Part shown: piece after piece, positions 48,352-59,891 of the stretch
Position numbering within the stretch: position 1 is the stretch's first letter
Layout of the letters: each line of letters opens with the position of its first letter
Assembly: GCA_039707465.1 (NCBI GenBank)
Contig: CM077643.1
Coordinates: 379,914,419 to 379,978,418 of the forward strand
Origin: Rhabdophis nuchalis
Taxonomy: Eukaryota; Chordata; Lepidosauria; Squamata; Natricidae
DNA length: 64,000 bases
Direction of reading: 5' to 3'
Notes under the pieces: generated by a model
What the model was told of the DNA's origin: nothing
Database searches by the model: none
What the model saw: only the letters and a program-made list of their open reading frames with translations
Program-made: the position numbers and the translations under genes

Positions 48352-48905
48352 CATAGAATAATAGGGTAGGGAGAGACCTTGGAGGTTTTCTAGTCCAACC
48401 TCCTGCTCAAGCAGGAGACCCTATACTATTCCAGAAAAATGGCTGTCCAGCCTCTTCTTTAAAACGTCCAGTAATAGAGCACTCACAACTTCTGCAGATT
48501 ATTCATTCTCTTTGTTAGTTCTCTTGATTTTTCATTTTATGGTTTAGCCTACAGACCCCTTAACATCTTTGTTGCTCTTCTCTGCACTCTTTCTAGAGTC
48601 TCAATCTCTTTTTCGCATGGTGGTTGACCAGAATTGGACGCAGTATTCCAAATGTCGTCTCACCAGTGCAGCATAAAACGGTAGAACGTGATCCCGAAAC
48701 TATCCCTGTTGTTGCAACCTAGGACCGCATTAGTTCTTTGGGCACACTGCTCAGTCATGCTTAAAGGGTGATCTATTAAGACACCTAGGATCCCTCTCGC
48801 AATTGCTCCTGTTGAGCCAGGCACCACATATTCGATAGCCGTGCAATTGGTTTTTTCTTGTCTAGGTGTAGTAGGACGTTACTTTTCTCACCCCCTGGGG
48901 TTGCA
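48352..48905 (-). mobile_element. CR1 LINE 3' fragment, minus strand
   Basis: The reverse complement carries the RT C-terminal coding remnant (AGAGTGCAGAGAAGAGCAAC) and the tail GTTGGACTAGAAAACCTCCA. Many changes make it an older copy than the one at 39310. It ends just before the RNF19-like promoter. Confidence 0.75.
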
Positions 48906-49030
48906 TTTCATTGGAGAGGGGAGGGCCCACTGTTTCAAGTCCGTCGAAGTCTTTCAGAATCTCTGTGCAACTTTGATGTGCTGTTTCTGCTTTCGTCCCG
49001 GTGTGACGACTCATATATATATATATATAT

Positions 49031-49642
49031 TTCGCACAAAGGGGTCGAAGAAAAAGAAAAAGTTTGAAGAAAGAGCAGGAATTGCAGGACTCCGCCTTTG
49101 TTCCGCTCCTTCTTCCTGGAGGACTACACTTCCCAGGCTGCCGAGCGGGGTGGGTGGTGGGAGGCGAGTGCGCTAAAGCGAGAGCCAAGAGGTGGCGACA
49201 CCGCGGGGCACAAGCGAATCAGGCGCAGAGTCCCCGCCTTTCGCCGGCCCTTCCAAGGACAAAGTGGCCGAGTGGCCAGCGAGTTATCCTTGCGGGGAAA
49301 CTCGCCGGCTCCGCTATAGCCCCGAGGGGGTCCGCTGCGTTCCCGCGCTCTACGCAATTTTCGGGGTGTGTGTGTTGTTTTCGGTTCCAAGCCCGGGGAA
49401 AGCGGTCCTCTCTTTGCGCCCCTGCTGCTGGCTTCTCTCCTGCCCTCCTGGAAGGGAATTAGAGGCGTCGCGGGAGCAGGAGGCGGCCGATGGCTTAAGG
49501 AGACCGCGGCCGACCGAAAACTCTGAATCCGGGGATGGAGGAGGAGCCCTCCGGCCGCCACTTCGCCGGCCTTTCTGCGGGTTGAGCCGGGCGATGGACT
49601 GAACGCTTCCGCCCGACGCGTCTCCGAGCATCTTCGGCCCAG
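49031..49642 (+). promoter_or_regulatory. CpG-rich promoter of the RNF19-like gene with ZNF143 site
   Basis: This CpG-rich stretch starts after a TA repeat (49013-49030). ACTACACTTCCCAGGCTGCC at 49123-49142, followed by GAGCG, is a close match to the long ZNF143/THAP11 (SBS) consensus. The transcription start is probably in the following 500 bases before the ATG at 49643. Confidence 0.6.
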
Positions 49643-52600
49643 ATGAAGCGACCCAGGGTGGGCCCTTCCGCTCTCGGCATCATGAGCCTCTTTGGACGGA
49701 AACCCCAGACGGTGTCGGAACCGCTCGGGGAGCCGGAGGGGCCCCCGTTAGACCGCGCCGAGGAGACCCGAGTCGCCTTAATGCCTCCAGAGGAGGAGGA
49801 GGACCGAGAGGAAGAGCTGGTAGAGTGCCCGCTCTGCCTTCTGGCCCAGCCCGCGGCGGCCTTCCCCGCGCTTTCCTCCTGTGCCCACCTTTCTTGCCTC
49901 ACTTGTTTGCAGCAGTATTTGCGCATCGAGATCAGCGAGAGCCGCGTCCAGCTGGCCTGTCCGCACTGTCCGGCTTTTTTGCAACCGGCCGAGATCCACC
50001 AGCTGCTGCCTGAGGCCGGCCTGCGCGACAAATACGAAGAGTACCTGCTGAGGCGCCTGTTAGTTGCGGACCCTGGCACGCGCTGGTGCCCGGCCCCTGA
50101 TTGCAGGTGGGGTGCAGGCTGGCTCAGAGGCCTTGTGGCGGGGCAGGAGGGGAAACCTTGAGCAGGTGCAGAAATCTAACTAGAGAAATGCTTCAGACTG
50201 AGCTGGGTTAAAGGACTGCTGTGCTCTCTTTTAAGTGCTTTCAGACGTTCAAAAGCATGCCCAATCTTCTTACCCAATTGATCCGTTTCCTGGCCTAAAG
50301 CATGAATTGGCAGAATAGAATAGAATAACAGAGTTGGAAGGGACCTTGGAGGTCTTCTAGTCCAACTCCCTGCCTAGGCAGGAAGCCCTATACCATTTCA
50401 GACAAATGGCTGTCCAACATCTTAAAGACTTGCAGTGTTGGGGCATTCACAACCTCTGGAGGCAAACAGTTCCACTGATTAATTGTTCTAACTGTCAGGA
50501 AATTTCTCCTCAGTTCTAAGTTGCTTCTCTCCTTGATTAGTTTCCACCCATTGTTTTTTATTCTACCCTAAGGTGCTTTGGAGATATGTCAGGCTAAGTC
50601 ATCCAAAAACAAACATAAAACCCGAACGTAACCACATTTTAAATTGATCGAAGTTAGTGGGTTGTGTGAATGTATATGTTCCTGGTGTGTTGGCTTATAG
50701 TATTTGGTTCTGTTGTCAACTTTATATGGGCAACCCCCTGGTAAGCCTGCCCATAGTGCTTGAGTGCATACAGCCAGAGAGGGAGAAGAGGTTTTGCATT
50801 AAACTGAAATTCAGCTTGCAAGAAAGAGTAAATGGTTTGCTGGAGAAAAGACGCAGTGGAGTTAATATACGGCAGGATGGTTGAGATTGGGCAGCCATTG
50901 TTGATCTCCAGGTATCCCTTTTCTCAATCAGTTCATTTATTCACTTTCTGCACCAACTTTCCCTTTCCAGCTGCAGACAGATCTGGGTCTATTTGGCATC
51001 CTGGATGGTGGTGGGACTAATGCAGAGATCCAGAGCTCATTGAGAGAGAGAATCACTTGACCTGCAGACAATTTCAGTTTCAAAACACTGGTGTTAGAGC
51101 ACGGTGACTTCTTGACTTGGAAGACATTTTTAATAAATTGGCCTGTTAGTGTAAGACTGGATTGGAGATCCAGTTCTAAATAAAGTGATTTCATCTACAT
51201 GGTAGATTTAAGTGAAAACTTCAGTGGGGACCTGAAGTTGAGGATTCCGAATCAATGAGAGTACCCCGAGAGACCCTGTACCTGCTTATTCCATAGTTGC
51301 CACCTGATCTCAGGAAAACAGATTTGCTGGATAAAGTATTTTATCCAGCAAATCTGTTTTCCTGAGATCAGGTTTTTTCGTTCTCCCTTGCTGTTCTCCT
51401 GGTTTCACTCTTCTTCCCATTTTACCAGGTTGTGTTGCTTCTTTATGAAGACACAGTTGTAAGTGCATATACTGCACTGTTAGGCACTGATTGCATTTGA
51501 TGCAGGTAGCTGGTTAGGCATTTAAATAAACTGTTCTGTTGCAACAGTGTTTTAAAGATTAAAAAAATCTTTGCAACCTTGCTTATTTAGGTATTGGGGA
51601 GAACAAGACCTAAGGCTGTCTTGATAGATCTGCTTTGTCAGCCCCTACCCTAAGGTGAAAGGATAGAAAAGCTTGATTAAAAACTTGGAGTGCTGAAGCC
51701 AAGTGAACCACCAGAGGCAAATCCCATTGACGACACGAAAAGGATTTACAGAACATGCTCACTATTGCAGATAATTTCTGTCTGGTGGATTCCCAGCCAT
51801 GTAACGGAGAGCGATATGGTGCTATGGAGAATGGAGATGTTACATTGAGGTAGTGGCAGGACTGTGGCTGCCATCATAAAACTCTTAATTCTAAAAGAAG
51901 TTTTAAGTTGTAGGAAGTGGATTGAATGGGAAAGTGAATTGCGCTAGCTTCCAGGTGTAACTCAAAATGCTGGTTGTTACTTATAAAGCATTTTGTAGTA
52001 GTGGCCAGGATAATTGAAGGGCAACTTTTTCCAGTTATTACTGTAGAGGTGGTCCTTGCATAACTACTAGTCATTCAGCAACTGTTTGAACTTACAATGG
52101 TGCTGAACAACTGTCCTCATCACCCATCTGGTGCTCATACCTAGTTTGCAAAGGTACAGTATGTGGCAGGGGTGCCTAGGAAACAATCAGACAAGACAGA
52201 GTGGCTTAACAGTCAGAGGTAGGAAGGACGAAATTTAGGAAGGACATATCTACTTGATCCGATGGTGCCGGGAAATTTGTAGCTTTAGACATTCTGTGAA
52301 TGTAGCAGTATAATAAAATAGAATTAACTCATCTGGTCCTATTTCCTGTCTGGTTTACCTGGGAGGACTGACACAGCAGCAGAGGGATAGCAGTGCAACC
52401 ACAGGATTCAAGTACTTGGTGACCAATCCGTTATTAATGTCGTAGCCTCCCACAATAATTTTATGATCCGAGACATTCCCTGCCAGTTTCCCACTAGCAA
52501 AATCAGTCATGTGTGATCCTTCCTTAACATCCTTCATGGTCCTTGCTTACCAATGGCAACAAGGATTGCCAGAACTGTTGCTAAGTGGTGTGGTCATACG

Positions 52601-55600
52601 ACATCATGTTTTACGACTGTCAATTAGCAACAGAAATTCTGGTCCCAATTAACTGAGGACTAGCTATATTAAGATCTGGCAGGCGGAACATGTTACAGGA
52701 CTCCTGAATTTAAAAATACCAACTTGCGAGACCCAGGAAATGAGACCTATTCAATCACGGTGTTTGCCCTCTGGAACACCTTTACCAAGAGATCTAAATT
52801 GGCCCCAACCTGCTGGCCTTTTGGAAAGTGTTTAAGAGCTGGCTGTTTGCCCTGGCATTGGAGGTCAGGAAGTTAGCAAAACTCAGGTGGTTTGTTATTT
52901 CTCTGAGATTTTTATTTTAAGCTGCCATTTCCTATTTGTTTAGATCTGTAGTGTTTTTGTTTTATTCCTTAAACTCACAAAGAGTCGCTTGGACAAGAAA
53001 GGCAGCCTTATAAATTAGTAAAATAAATAATAAAATAATATAGATAATAAATGTCCAAATGTCAAAGCTTAAAGAATCAGTATGGTATAATGGTTAATGT
53101 ATTGAACTGGCACTGAGGAAAACCCGCTTCTAGTTCATCTTTAAGCCTTGGAAACTTACTAGGTAAATTTGGACCAGTTTCTTTTTCAGCCCAACCTAGC
53201 TCACAAGATGGTTGTTATGGGGGGAAATTGGAGGAGCAGCACACTGTATGTTGCCTCCAGCTGCTGAGTGAAAGGTCAGGTGTAAATACAAATTAAAAAA
53301 AGAAGAAGCTTGAATTAGGAGAATGAATTCTGTGAGCGCTGTTGAGTTATTGAGTTGATGTTCCTGTTTTTCCCTTCCTCCTCCAGTTATGCCGTGATTG
53401 CATATGGCTGTGCTGAATGCCCCCGGCTTGTTTGTGGTCGTCAGGATTGCAAGACAGAATTTTGCTATCATTGCCGGCAGCCCTGGCACCCCAATTCCTC
53501 CTGTGAGCAGTCCTGGCGGGAGTGGAAGCAGCAGAGCCCTTTGGGAGCTGTGGAACTCTCCACACAATTGATCTGGAAAGAGGAAGCAGCCCACAGTGAG
53601 TTGAAGCAATGGGGCCCCTTTGCCTTCTGTCAGGGCCCTCCTATCTCTGCCTGCCCCTAAATACGTCTGTCGGGGCCTGATCAGCTCCATTAGTTTCAGC
53701 CCTGTTTTCTTCTTTCTGCTTTCCATAGATCCTGACACCATCAAGGTCTGTCCCCGCTGTGGTGCCTTCATCATGAAGATCAACGATGGGAGCTGTAACC
53801 GTATGAACTGCACTGTCTGTGGCTGCCTTTTCTGCTGGCTCTGCATGCAAGAAATCACGGATGTGCATTTCCTCAGGTGCTGCAAGTGGAGAGGGAAATG
53901 GAGTGGGCCTGACCACTCCAGCCAGGCTCTTATTCTGTCCATCAGGGCTTTCAGGGAATGGAGCTGCAGATAAAAGGCTTGGTAGAGATGGAAATAAAGT
54001 ATGAGAGCTCAAAGAAGCACTTTGAATAGTATGGATTAGATGAGATTGCAAGCCCAGATCTACTTATGGGCGAGTAAGCCTCACTAAATTAAATTGCATA
54101 CATTTATAGGCATGGATAAGATGAGCCACTGAAGGCAAAGAATGTTTTATGATTGACTTAGAATCCAGGGCACCATTTATTTATACAGACATATCATTTT
54201 AAAAATAAAAATATTATAACCATAGAGTAAGGTTAATTTACCTCTAACTTCTGTAAAAAGATGGGAAGTCATTTCTTTATACTTATTATCTCCTGCAATT
54301 TTGCCTTAGTTCTTATTTCCCTTCCTTTTTCTTCTCTTTTTCTTCTAAATATCTTCGTTTTAACCTTTAATCTTACAATTAATATACAGTTATGTTTATA
54401 AATATGCCATACATTAAACTTACCTATCACTATTCTACCATGGAAAGTCGCATAGTGACATAGACATTCACAACAAAGTTGAATATATCAAAAACAGTCA
54501 AGTGGATAAAACTTTAATAGAATTCTGAGAACAAATAAATAAAAAAAACTACTGGCAGCAGGTTAAGAATTGTAGAAAGCCTTGAACTTCTGAAATAATA
54601 GCTTTATACTTCTCTCTAGATGGGTGAAATCCACATCTTGTACATATGGAATGCAAAGAGATTGGGCTACATCAAGTCCAGTAGAGGTTAGAGAGCAACA
54701 ATAGTGGATTTCACAAGAGAGTGTTTAATTCCGGGAAAGGGACTTTGGTTTTCAGAAACAACCCAAACCAACGTCCTGGTTTTTGATGCTGCAAAAGCTG
54801 CTTTGGAAATGCATGGTAACAAGCCCCGTGTTAACTAACAGGAAAAGTTAATGGTATCTGCAGTTTGTACTTTTGAATGCCCCCATTTTCATAACCGATT
54901 TCTGTTTCCTCCTCAGTCCTTCTGGCTGCACCTTTTGGGGAAAGAAGCCCTGGTCTCGAACCCGGAAGCTCCTATGGCAGCTGGGCATGGTGCTGGGTGC
55001 CCCAATGGTGATCTCAATTGTTGCTGGCATTGCAGTGCCAGTCATCACCCTGGGCATACCCATTTACACAGGGAAGAAGGTAAGGAGACTTGCATGGAGG
55101 CCATACCGTTTCATGATCATAGAGGCCCCTAAAATGTGCACAGGATGTTCTTGTAGGCTCATGGGAAATGCAGCTTCGGGACAAATTAAAAAGTAGTTTT
55201 TCTGGGGATCTCTTTATTCTGTCTTTCCTTTTCCTCCAGGTTTTGAGCCATGGGCGCAAGAGCAAACTGTCAGGCTGCCGGCAGTGTCTTTCTGTTGCCA
55301 GCAGCATTCTCCTCTCTCTCTTTGTGTCCCCTGTCATCACAGCTGTCACTGTTGGTAAGAGCCACAAGGAGACCGAGATGGGAGGGTGTGTGTGGATCCA
55401 CAAGCTGTTTTGTTTTTGTTTTGCTTTCGTACTGAAAGGGAAATCTTCCGCCCTTCGTGAATTGCATGGCTGCATGAACGGTCCTTGAACAGAGGTGGTT
55501 CTTACAACAGGCTCTTTGCCTGCAGGGGTGGGCGTGCCCCTGATGCTCACCTACGTGTATGGGGTCGTGGTACTCTCTCTGTGCCGGAATCGCTGGGGGT

Positions 55601-57635
55601 GTGGAAACTCCCGAAAGAAAGCTGGGGAGCTCAGCACAGTGGAACTGGAGAACCTCGCCAAATGTACGTGAGTTGTTGTGAGTTGTGATGAAGTCAGGGA
55701 GGCAAAGTAGTTTAGTCCAGGGGAAGGGACACATCACAAGCGGCTCTCATTTCATACATTCTTGTTTTGCCCTTTAAGCCATAAAATAACTTATTCTAAT
55801 TTTGCCATTAGAAAGCTGATGTCTCACTTTGAAGTGTGAGAGAAGAGAGTCTACAATGGCGGACACAGCAGCCCATGGTTTCTGAACCTGCAAGGCTTGC
55901 GATTACATATAGGTTCCAATAGTATTACATTGGAACAATATCTTAGTTTTGTAGCCATTCTAGTAATGGAATATCTCGCTTGGTTTTGTTTATGGAAGAA
56001 TGCTGTCGCATCAGTTTGATGAGTTATGTTACAGCCTCCTATCTGGGCTGCAGGTGGTCTGTTCCTATAAAACTTTCTCAACCTTGGCAACTTGAAGATG
56101 TCTGGACGTCAACTCCCAGAATTCCCCAGCCAGTGAATGCTGACTGGGGAATTCTGGGAGTTGACGTTCAGACATCTTCAAGTTGCCAAGGTTGAGAAAC
56201 ACTGCTATAAAATTTAGTTATCAATGAATGAAAGCCACTCAGCTCTCAATTCTTTGACATTATTTTCCTATGTTTTTTTTTTTATATAGCTGGTATTATT
56301 CGGTACATTTCAGAAATATAGTGTTATAATTCCCATTGAGTTCTACCCTTTGCCTGTTTCCAGTCTTGACAGCTCTGATGGCTTTGTGTGAAAACTAGTT
56401 TAACTGACCCAGTTGATTACACAGCAAGGATTCTTAAAATGCCATTTTTTTCTAATTGTCCCAGATAACTCAGACGTGATTCTCTTTTTAATTATTTTAC
56501 ATAATCAAGGAATGTCTCAGGAATTCCCCCAACTTTTGCATTTCTCCCTTTGTATAATAGCTAGATACTTGTATCTCATACTTGTATTGTCTCCAATTGC
56601 TGAAAGATATGAGTAGTAACAAGATGGGAAATACCACAACAGAGCAGCTTTCTAAAACTGACATTTAATATTCAGAATTTATGAGCTTTTTAAAAACTGT
56701 GTGACTATAAACCCTTTTGTTCCTCTTTTTGGTTTTAGTACCATTTGAAAATTTTGCTCACACTTTGCTCTTGCAGGCAGCTTTATTCGATTAGGTTTCA
56801 TGGGATCAAGCTTTCCATTAAGGAAACCTTGCAGAGGCTTCCTGGATATGTGAAAATATTTCTTGATGCCAAGAAAGGGGAAGCTCTCATGTTTACCCTT
56901 TCTTTCTTCAAACCAGTGAACGAACTGCTGGCTGTGCTGCCTACCCCAATGGTGCCTGAGAAGAGGGCTTCTGCTTCCATCCCCCATTCAAGTAACAGCC
57001 AACATGAAGAGCCATGCCAAAAAGATCGGAAAAGCGAATCTGCCAGCACTGTAGCCTTGGCAGGAAGCATGCTGAGTGAAGCTCAAGAAACTTCTCACAG
57101 GTCAGTCTAGTGGATTTGGGAGGGTTGGAGGGCGTCCCAAGCAAAGTTACCCCTTATGAGTAAACTCTGGATGGACGGGAAAACCTATTGAACAAGCAGT
57201 GTTCACTCAGGTCTGCTTTATTGGGCTGTTGCGAGTCCAGTTTGGGAGAAGTCCCATCTCACTGCTACCTCCAGTTTCTCGGTCGTGGCAGACACCCTCA
57301 TTCTGTTTTCAGTTCAGAAACAATACAGTAGTGCAGAGGGAAGAAACAAAACACATTCCTCTTCTTCCCAGTTTGCCTTATAGTGCAATATTGTGAATTA
57401 TAATTCTCTACCCTCTTTTTCTGAGCCATATTCTACCAGGTTCACAAGTAGCACTGTTCTTCTCCTGTGCAGGGAAGGCCTGAATACGGTGGAAGTGGAA
57501 GTGGAGATTGAAACTCAGCCACAGGCTGCTGGGGAGCACAGTCTCTGTAGTGCTGCATCAGGCCACAGCTTTTCAGCAGATTCGCTCACCTATACAAGTG
57601 ATGGCTGCAGTTTGGCAGGAGTGATGACAGAGTAA
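49643..57635 (+). CDS. RNF19-family RBR E3 ubiquitin ligase (third RNF19 paralogue)
   Basis: This is a predicted membrane-anchored RING-between-RING ligase. Such enzymes take ubiquitin from an E2 onto a RING2 cysteine before transfer. Eight exons: 49643-50106, 53387-53595, 53729-53876, 54917-55079, 55240-55354, 55526-55663, 56917-57100 and 57473-57635. The sum is 1584 nt, or 527 residues, with every splice phase consistent. RING1 is [13 protein letters not shown]...[17 protein letters not shown]. The IBR is [27 protein letters not shown] and [16 protein letters not shown]2 is [20 protein letters not shown] with [10 protein letters not shown], and the DGSC cysteine is the expected catalytic residue. 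Two hydrophobic segments follow ([40 protein letters not shown]). The tail keeps RNF19 signatures ([25 protein letters not shown]) but is much shorter than in RNF19A or RNF19B (over 700 residues). Paralogue identity and substrates are unknown. Confidence 0.92.
50311..50590 (-). mobile_element. CR1 LINE 3' end, minus strand, in RNF19-like intron 1
   Basis: It reads CAGAGTTGGAAGGGACCTTG then CTTCTAGTCCAACTCCCTG, the reverse of the CR1 tail at 40150-40370. It matches that copy along most of its length, which suggests the same subfamily. Confidence 0.85.
51302..51373. repeat. 72-bp near-perfect palindrome in RNF19-like intron 1
   Basis: The left arm ACCTGATCTCAGGAAAACAG... is repeated as its exact reverse complement (...CTGTTTTCCTGAGATCAGGT). 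The centre AAAGTATTT holds the only mismatch. It has no obvious target duplication. A transcript would fold into a hairpin with a stem of about 34 base pairs. Confidence 0.85.
52678..53037 (+). mobile_element. Old L2-like LINE 3' fragment
   Basis: Conceptual translation gives a degraded FALWNTF region, like the ALWNDLPP motif of the L2-like copies at 10879 and 63619. It ends in TTATAAATTAGTAAAATAAA, as L2 tails do. Confidence 0.55.
53076..53305 (+). mobile_element. tRNA-derived SINE just upstream of RNF19-like exon 2
   Basis: It opens with TATGGTATAATGGTTAATG and runs to an A-rich end. It belongs with the copies at 31245 and 40556 but is more diverged. It ends about 80 bases before exon 2. 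Confidence 0.55.
56074..56204. mobile_element. Palindromic hAT-type element in RNF19-like intron 6
   Basis: Two long arms (TTCTCAACCTTGGCAACTTG... and ...CAAGTTGCCAAGGTTGAGAA) surround the GTCAACTCCCAGAATTCCCC core. The flanks repeat CTATAAAA on both sides, an 8-bp duplication typical of hAT. Confidence 0.8.
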
Positions 57636-57815
57636 AGCAACTTCACATACAGAAACAACCGTGGACTGAAGATCCAAGCTCTCCTAGCTTGAAAGCCAAG
57701 TCTGTCTACAGCCCATGCAAGGTTCATCACTGCTCACTTCAGTTACCCAAACACTTGGCATCTTTTAGCCCCCATTCTGCCTTCCACTTGATTAAGACCT
57801 TTGGTGCTTTAAGAT

Positions 57816-57821
57816 AATAAA
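57816..57821 (+). terminator. Poly(A) signal of the RNF19-like gene
   Basis: AATAAA lies 180 bases after the stop codon at 57635. No earlier hexamer was noticed. Confidence 0.6.
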
Positions 57822-59891
57822 TAGCAGCTATCAGAGGAGTCTAATGGATCCTCCCTTTTTAATCTGTAGGGATGGAACTCCATGCGTTACCTACTTAGGT
57901 GGTGGGAAGAAGTCTTGCCAGATGGGGCTAAACCACTGAGAGAACAACTGTGAGGCCAGATTCCCATTAAAGGAGGCTTGGGAAACCTCTAATCTTCCAG
58001 ATGTTGAATTGCAACTTCAAGCATCACTCATAATTGGCCATATGGATTAGACCTCCTGAATCGTAGATTTCCTACCTCTGATTAAATGATTTTAAGTAAC
58101 CACTTTGAGCAGAGTACTTGTGGAGGGGAAAACACTGATCTAAATAGGCCAGATTTTCAGTTGTGATAAAATGTTAATCTTCTGGATGAATCGAGATTTG
58201 GGGAAACTGGAAAATCTTCAAATGAAAGCCAACGCCAATTTCAGAGAATCAAAGGAAGGGCATATGGGTAGGAGGAAAAAGGGTGCACATGCAGCCAAGC
58301 TAGAACATAAGAGAGACTCTTGACTACATTGTGGATTCCTTTATAACAAGTCCCACCGGGGACTTGCTATTAAAGCCATTATTAGAGAATAAGCTCCTAT
58401 GAAATTTCTGAAATCTTAAAACATGCTAGTTTTATCTGAGTGATTGCTTAAGGAATTCCTCAGAAATCTAATGGAACAGCAGTAATTCCACTTAAAGCAG
58501 CAAGGAATTAAAAGTTACTTAAATTTTCACCTCAATATTGAAACTGAAGAAGGAACTTCAATGTCTGGTAGTATTATGATACTGTAATCCATAGGAATGA
58601 GGCAAAAAAGGTTGAAAATCAACTTTGGGCTAGCCTTATACAAATCTATGGTGTAGGAACAATAGATGCAACAAAATGGGAAAATGCTGTAATAAAAAAA
58701 GCACCTTGGAAAAAAGGCCAAACAACTTTCAGTGGGCTGGCAAACCACATTGCTACCTGTTGGAAGAAGTATTCCAGTTACATCCACAATTTTGGCTCAT
58801 TTGCGGGAGGCTAAAATAATGTTTGGGGAGTTTTAAGGGTGGAAATGGAAGCCAAAGGTTTGTCTTTCAAAGGCTTCCAATTCCCACTTTTTTTTTCAAA
58901 TTCAAATTGAAATTTATGACTGTAAAATAAGAGTGCTATATTTCATGGCCTTGCACGGAAGTCTTAATAAAAATCATACGGCTAAATTTAGATTCCCCTA
59001 TATTCAGAGAAAAGAATCTTACTTTTCTACAAAAAAAAAACCCAAAAAACTAATTGGGGACATCTGTCTTTTCCTGGGGAAATGATAACAGAACAAATAC
59101 AGAGTTGGAAGGGACTTTGTAAGTCATCTAGTCCAACCCCCTAAGATAAAAGTTTCCACAGACAAGACAATGTATTGTTGGTTCTAGTTTGCTTGCACAG
59201 AATAAGACCTTGCAAGTCACAGGCATGGAACTCACAGTGGGAAAGGATTTGGAATTGGGAAGAAACCGGAATGAGCAAGAAAAGGGAAGAGACTACAGAA
59301 TCAATGAATGGCATAACAGTTCAGTTCATCTTACTTCCCTCACAATTTTACAAAAGTACACAGTCACTGATAAAGAGTTTTAGTTTTTAGTTTGAAAAAA
59401 ATCTCAGTTGAAAATGAATGACACAGAGTTGGGGCTTGGTAGCCATGGGGTGGGGGGATTATGGCAATTAGTCCCACAAATTAAAAAAAAAAAGTGGAGG
59501 CCTTAAATAGAACTGCAGCTCTGAAATCTCCACATTCTAAAACTGCTTCCTGCCAACAGAAAAATCACGGGCACGGAAATGGCAACAACCATACAGAGAT
59601 GCTGCAGTGGTGTATGTGTGTGTATGTGTATGTGTGACAGAGAGTGTTTGTGCAGGTAGAACTGCCTTCTGGGCTTTGGTCAGAGTATGACCCTCCCTGC
59701 CATTCACTCTTTGGAATGGTTTCAAAGACCAATGGGGCCCACCCTGAATCCCTTTTCCCCCTTCAAATAATAAAAACAAAATGGGCCTCCCTAAGGATAA
59801 AAAAAGCCTAAAACAGGCATCAAAAGTTCAGCTTTGTTTAGAAAACAAGAGTCCAGTGAGAGCATGGGCAATTCCCTACCCAACTTGGCTG
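57822..59891. other. Intergenic region between two convergent genes
   Basis: The stretch should include the 3' UTR of PPM1G on the minus strand, for which I could not place a poly(A) hexamer. It also holds a minus-strand CR1 tail scrap (about 59093-59160) and a TG-type simple repeat (59610-59636). No gene was recognised. Confidence 0.5.

Larger units (their letters stand above)
40385..48840. other. Repeat-rich intergenic region without a supported gene
   Basis: This is 8.5 kb of AT-rich DNA between ZNF513 and the RNF19-like gene. It holds SINEs (40556, 43895-44640, 47225), minus-strand CR1 ends (41026-41130, 41418-41530, 48352-48905), a 47-bp inverted repeat (42315-42471), dinucleotide and TATG-type simple repeats (42090-42115, 45825-45900) and decayed hAT ends (46552, 48112). 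Short open frames here lack splice signals and domains. Confidence 0.6.

Noticed and set aside
49124..50079. Antisense frames of 145 and 194 codons over RNF19-like exon 1
   Set aside because: Shadows of the GC-rich coding exon, with no domain and no splice partners.
53196..53942. Minus-strand frame of 248 codons across RNF19-like exons 2 and 3
   Set aside because: It runs through exons and introns of the plus-strand gene without a recognisable domain. Chance open frame.
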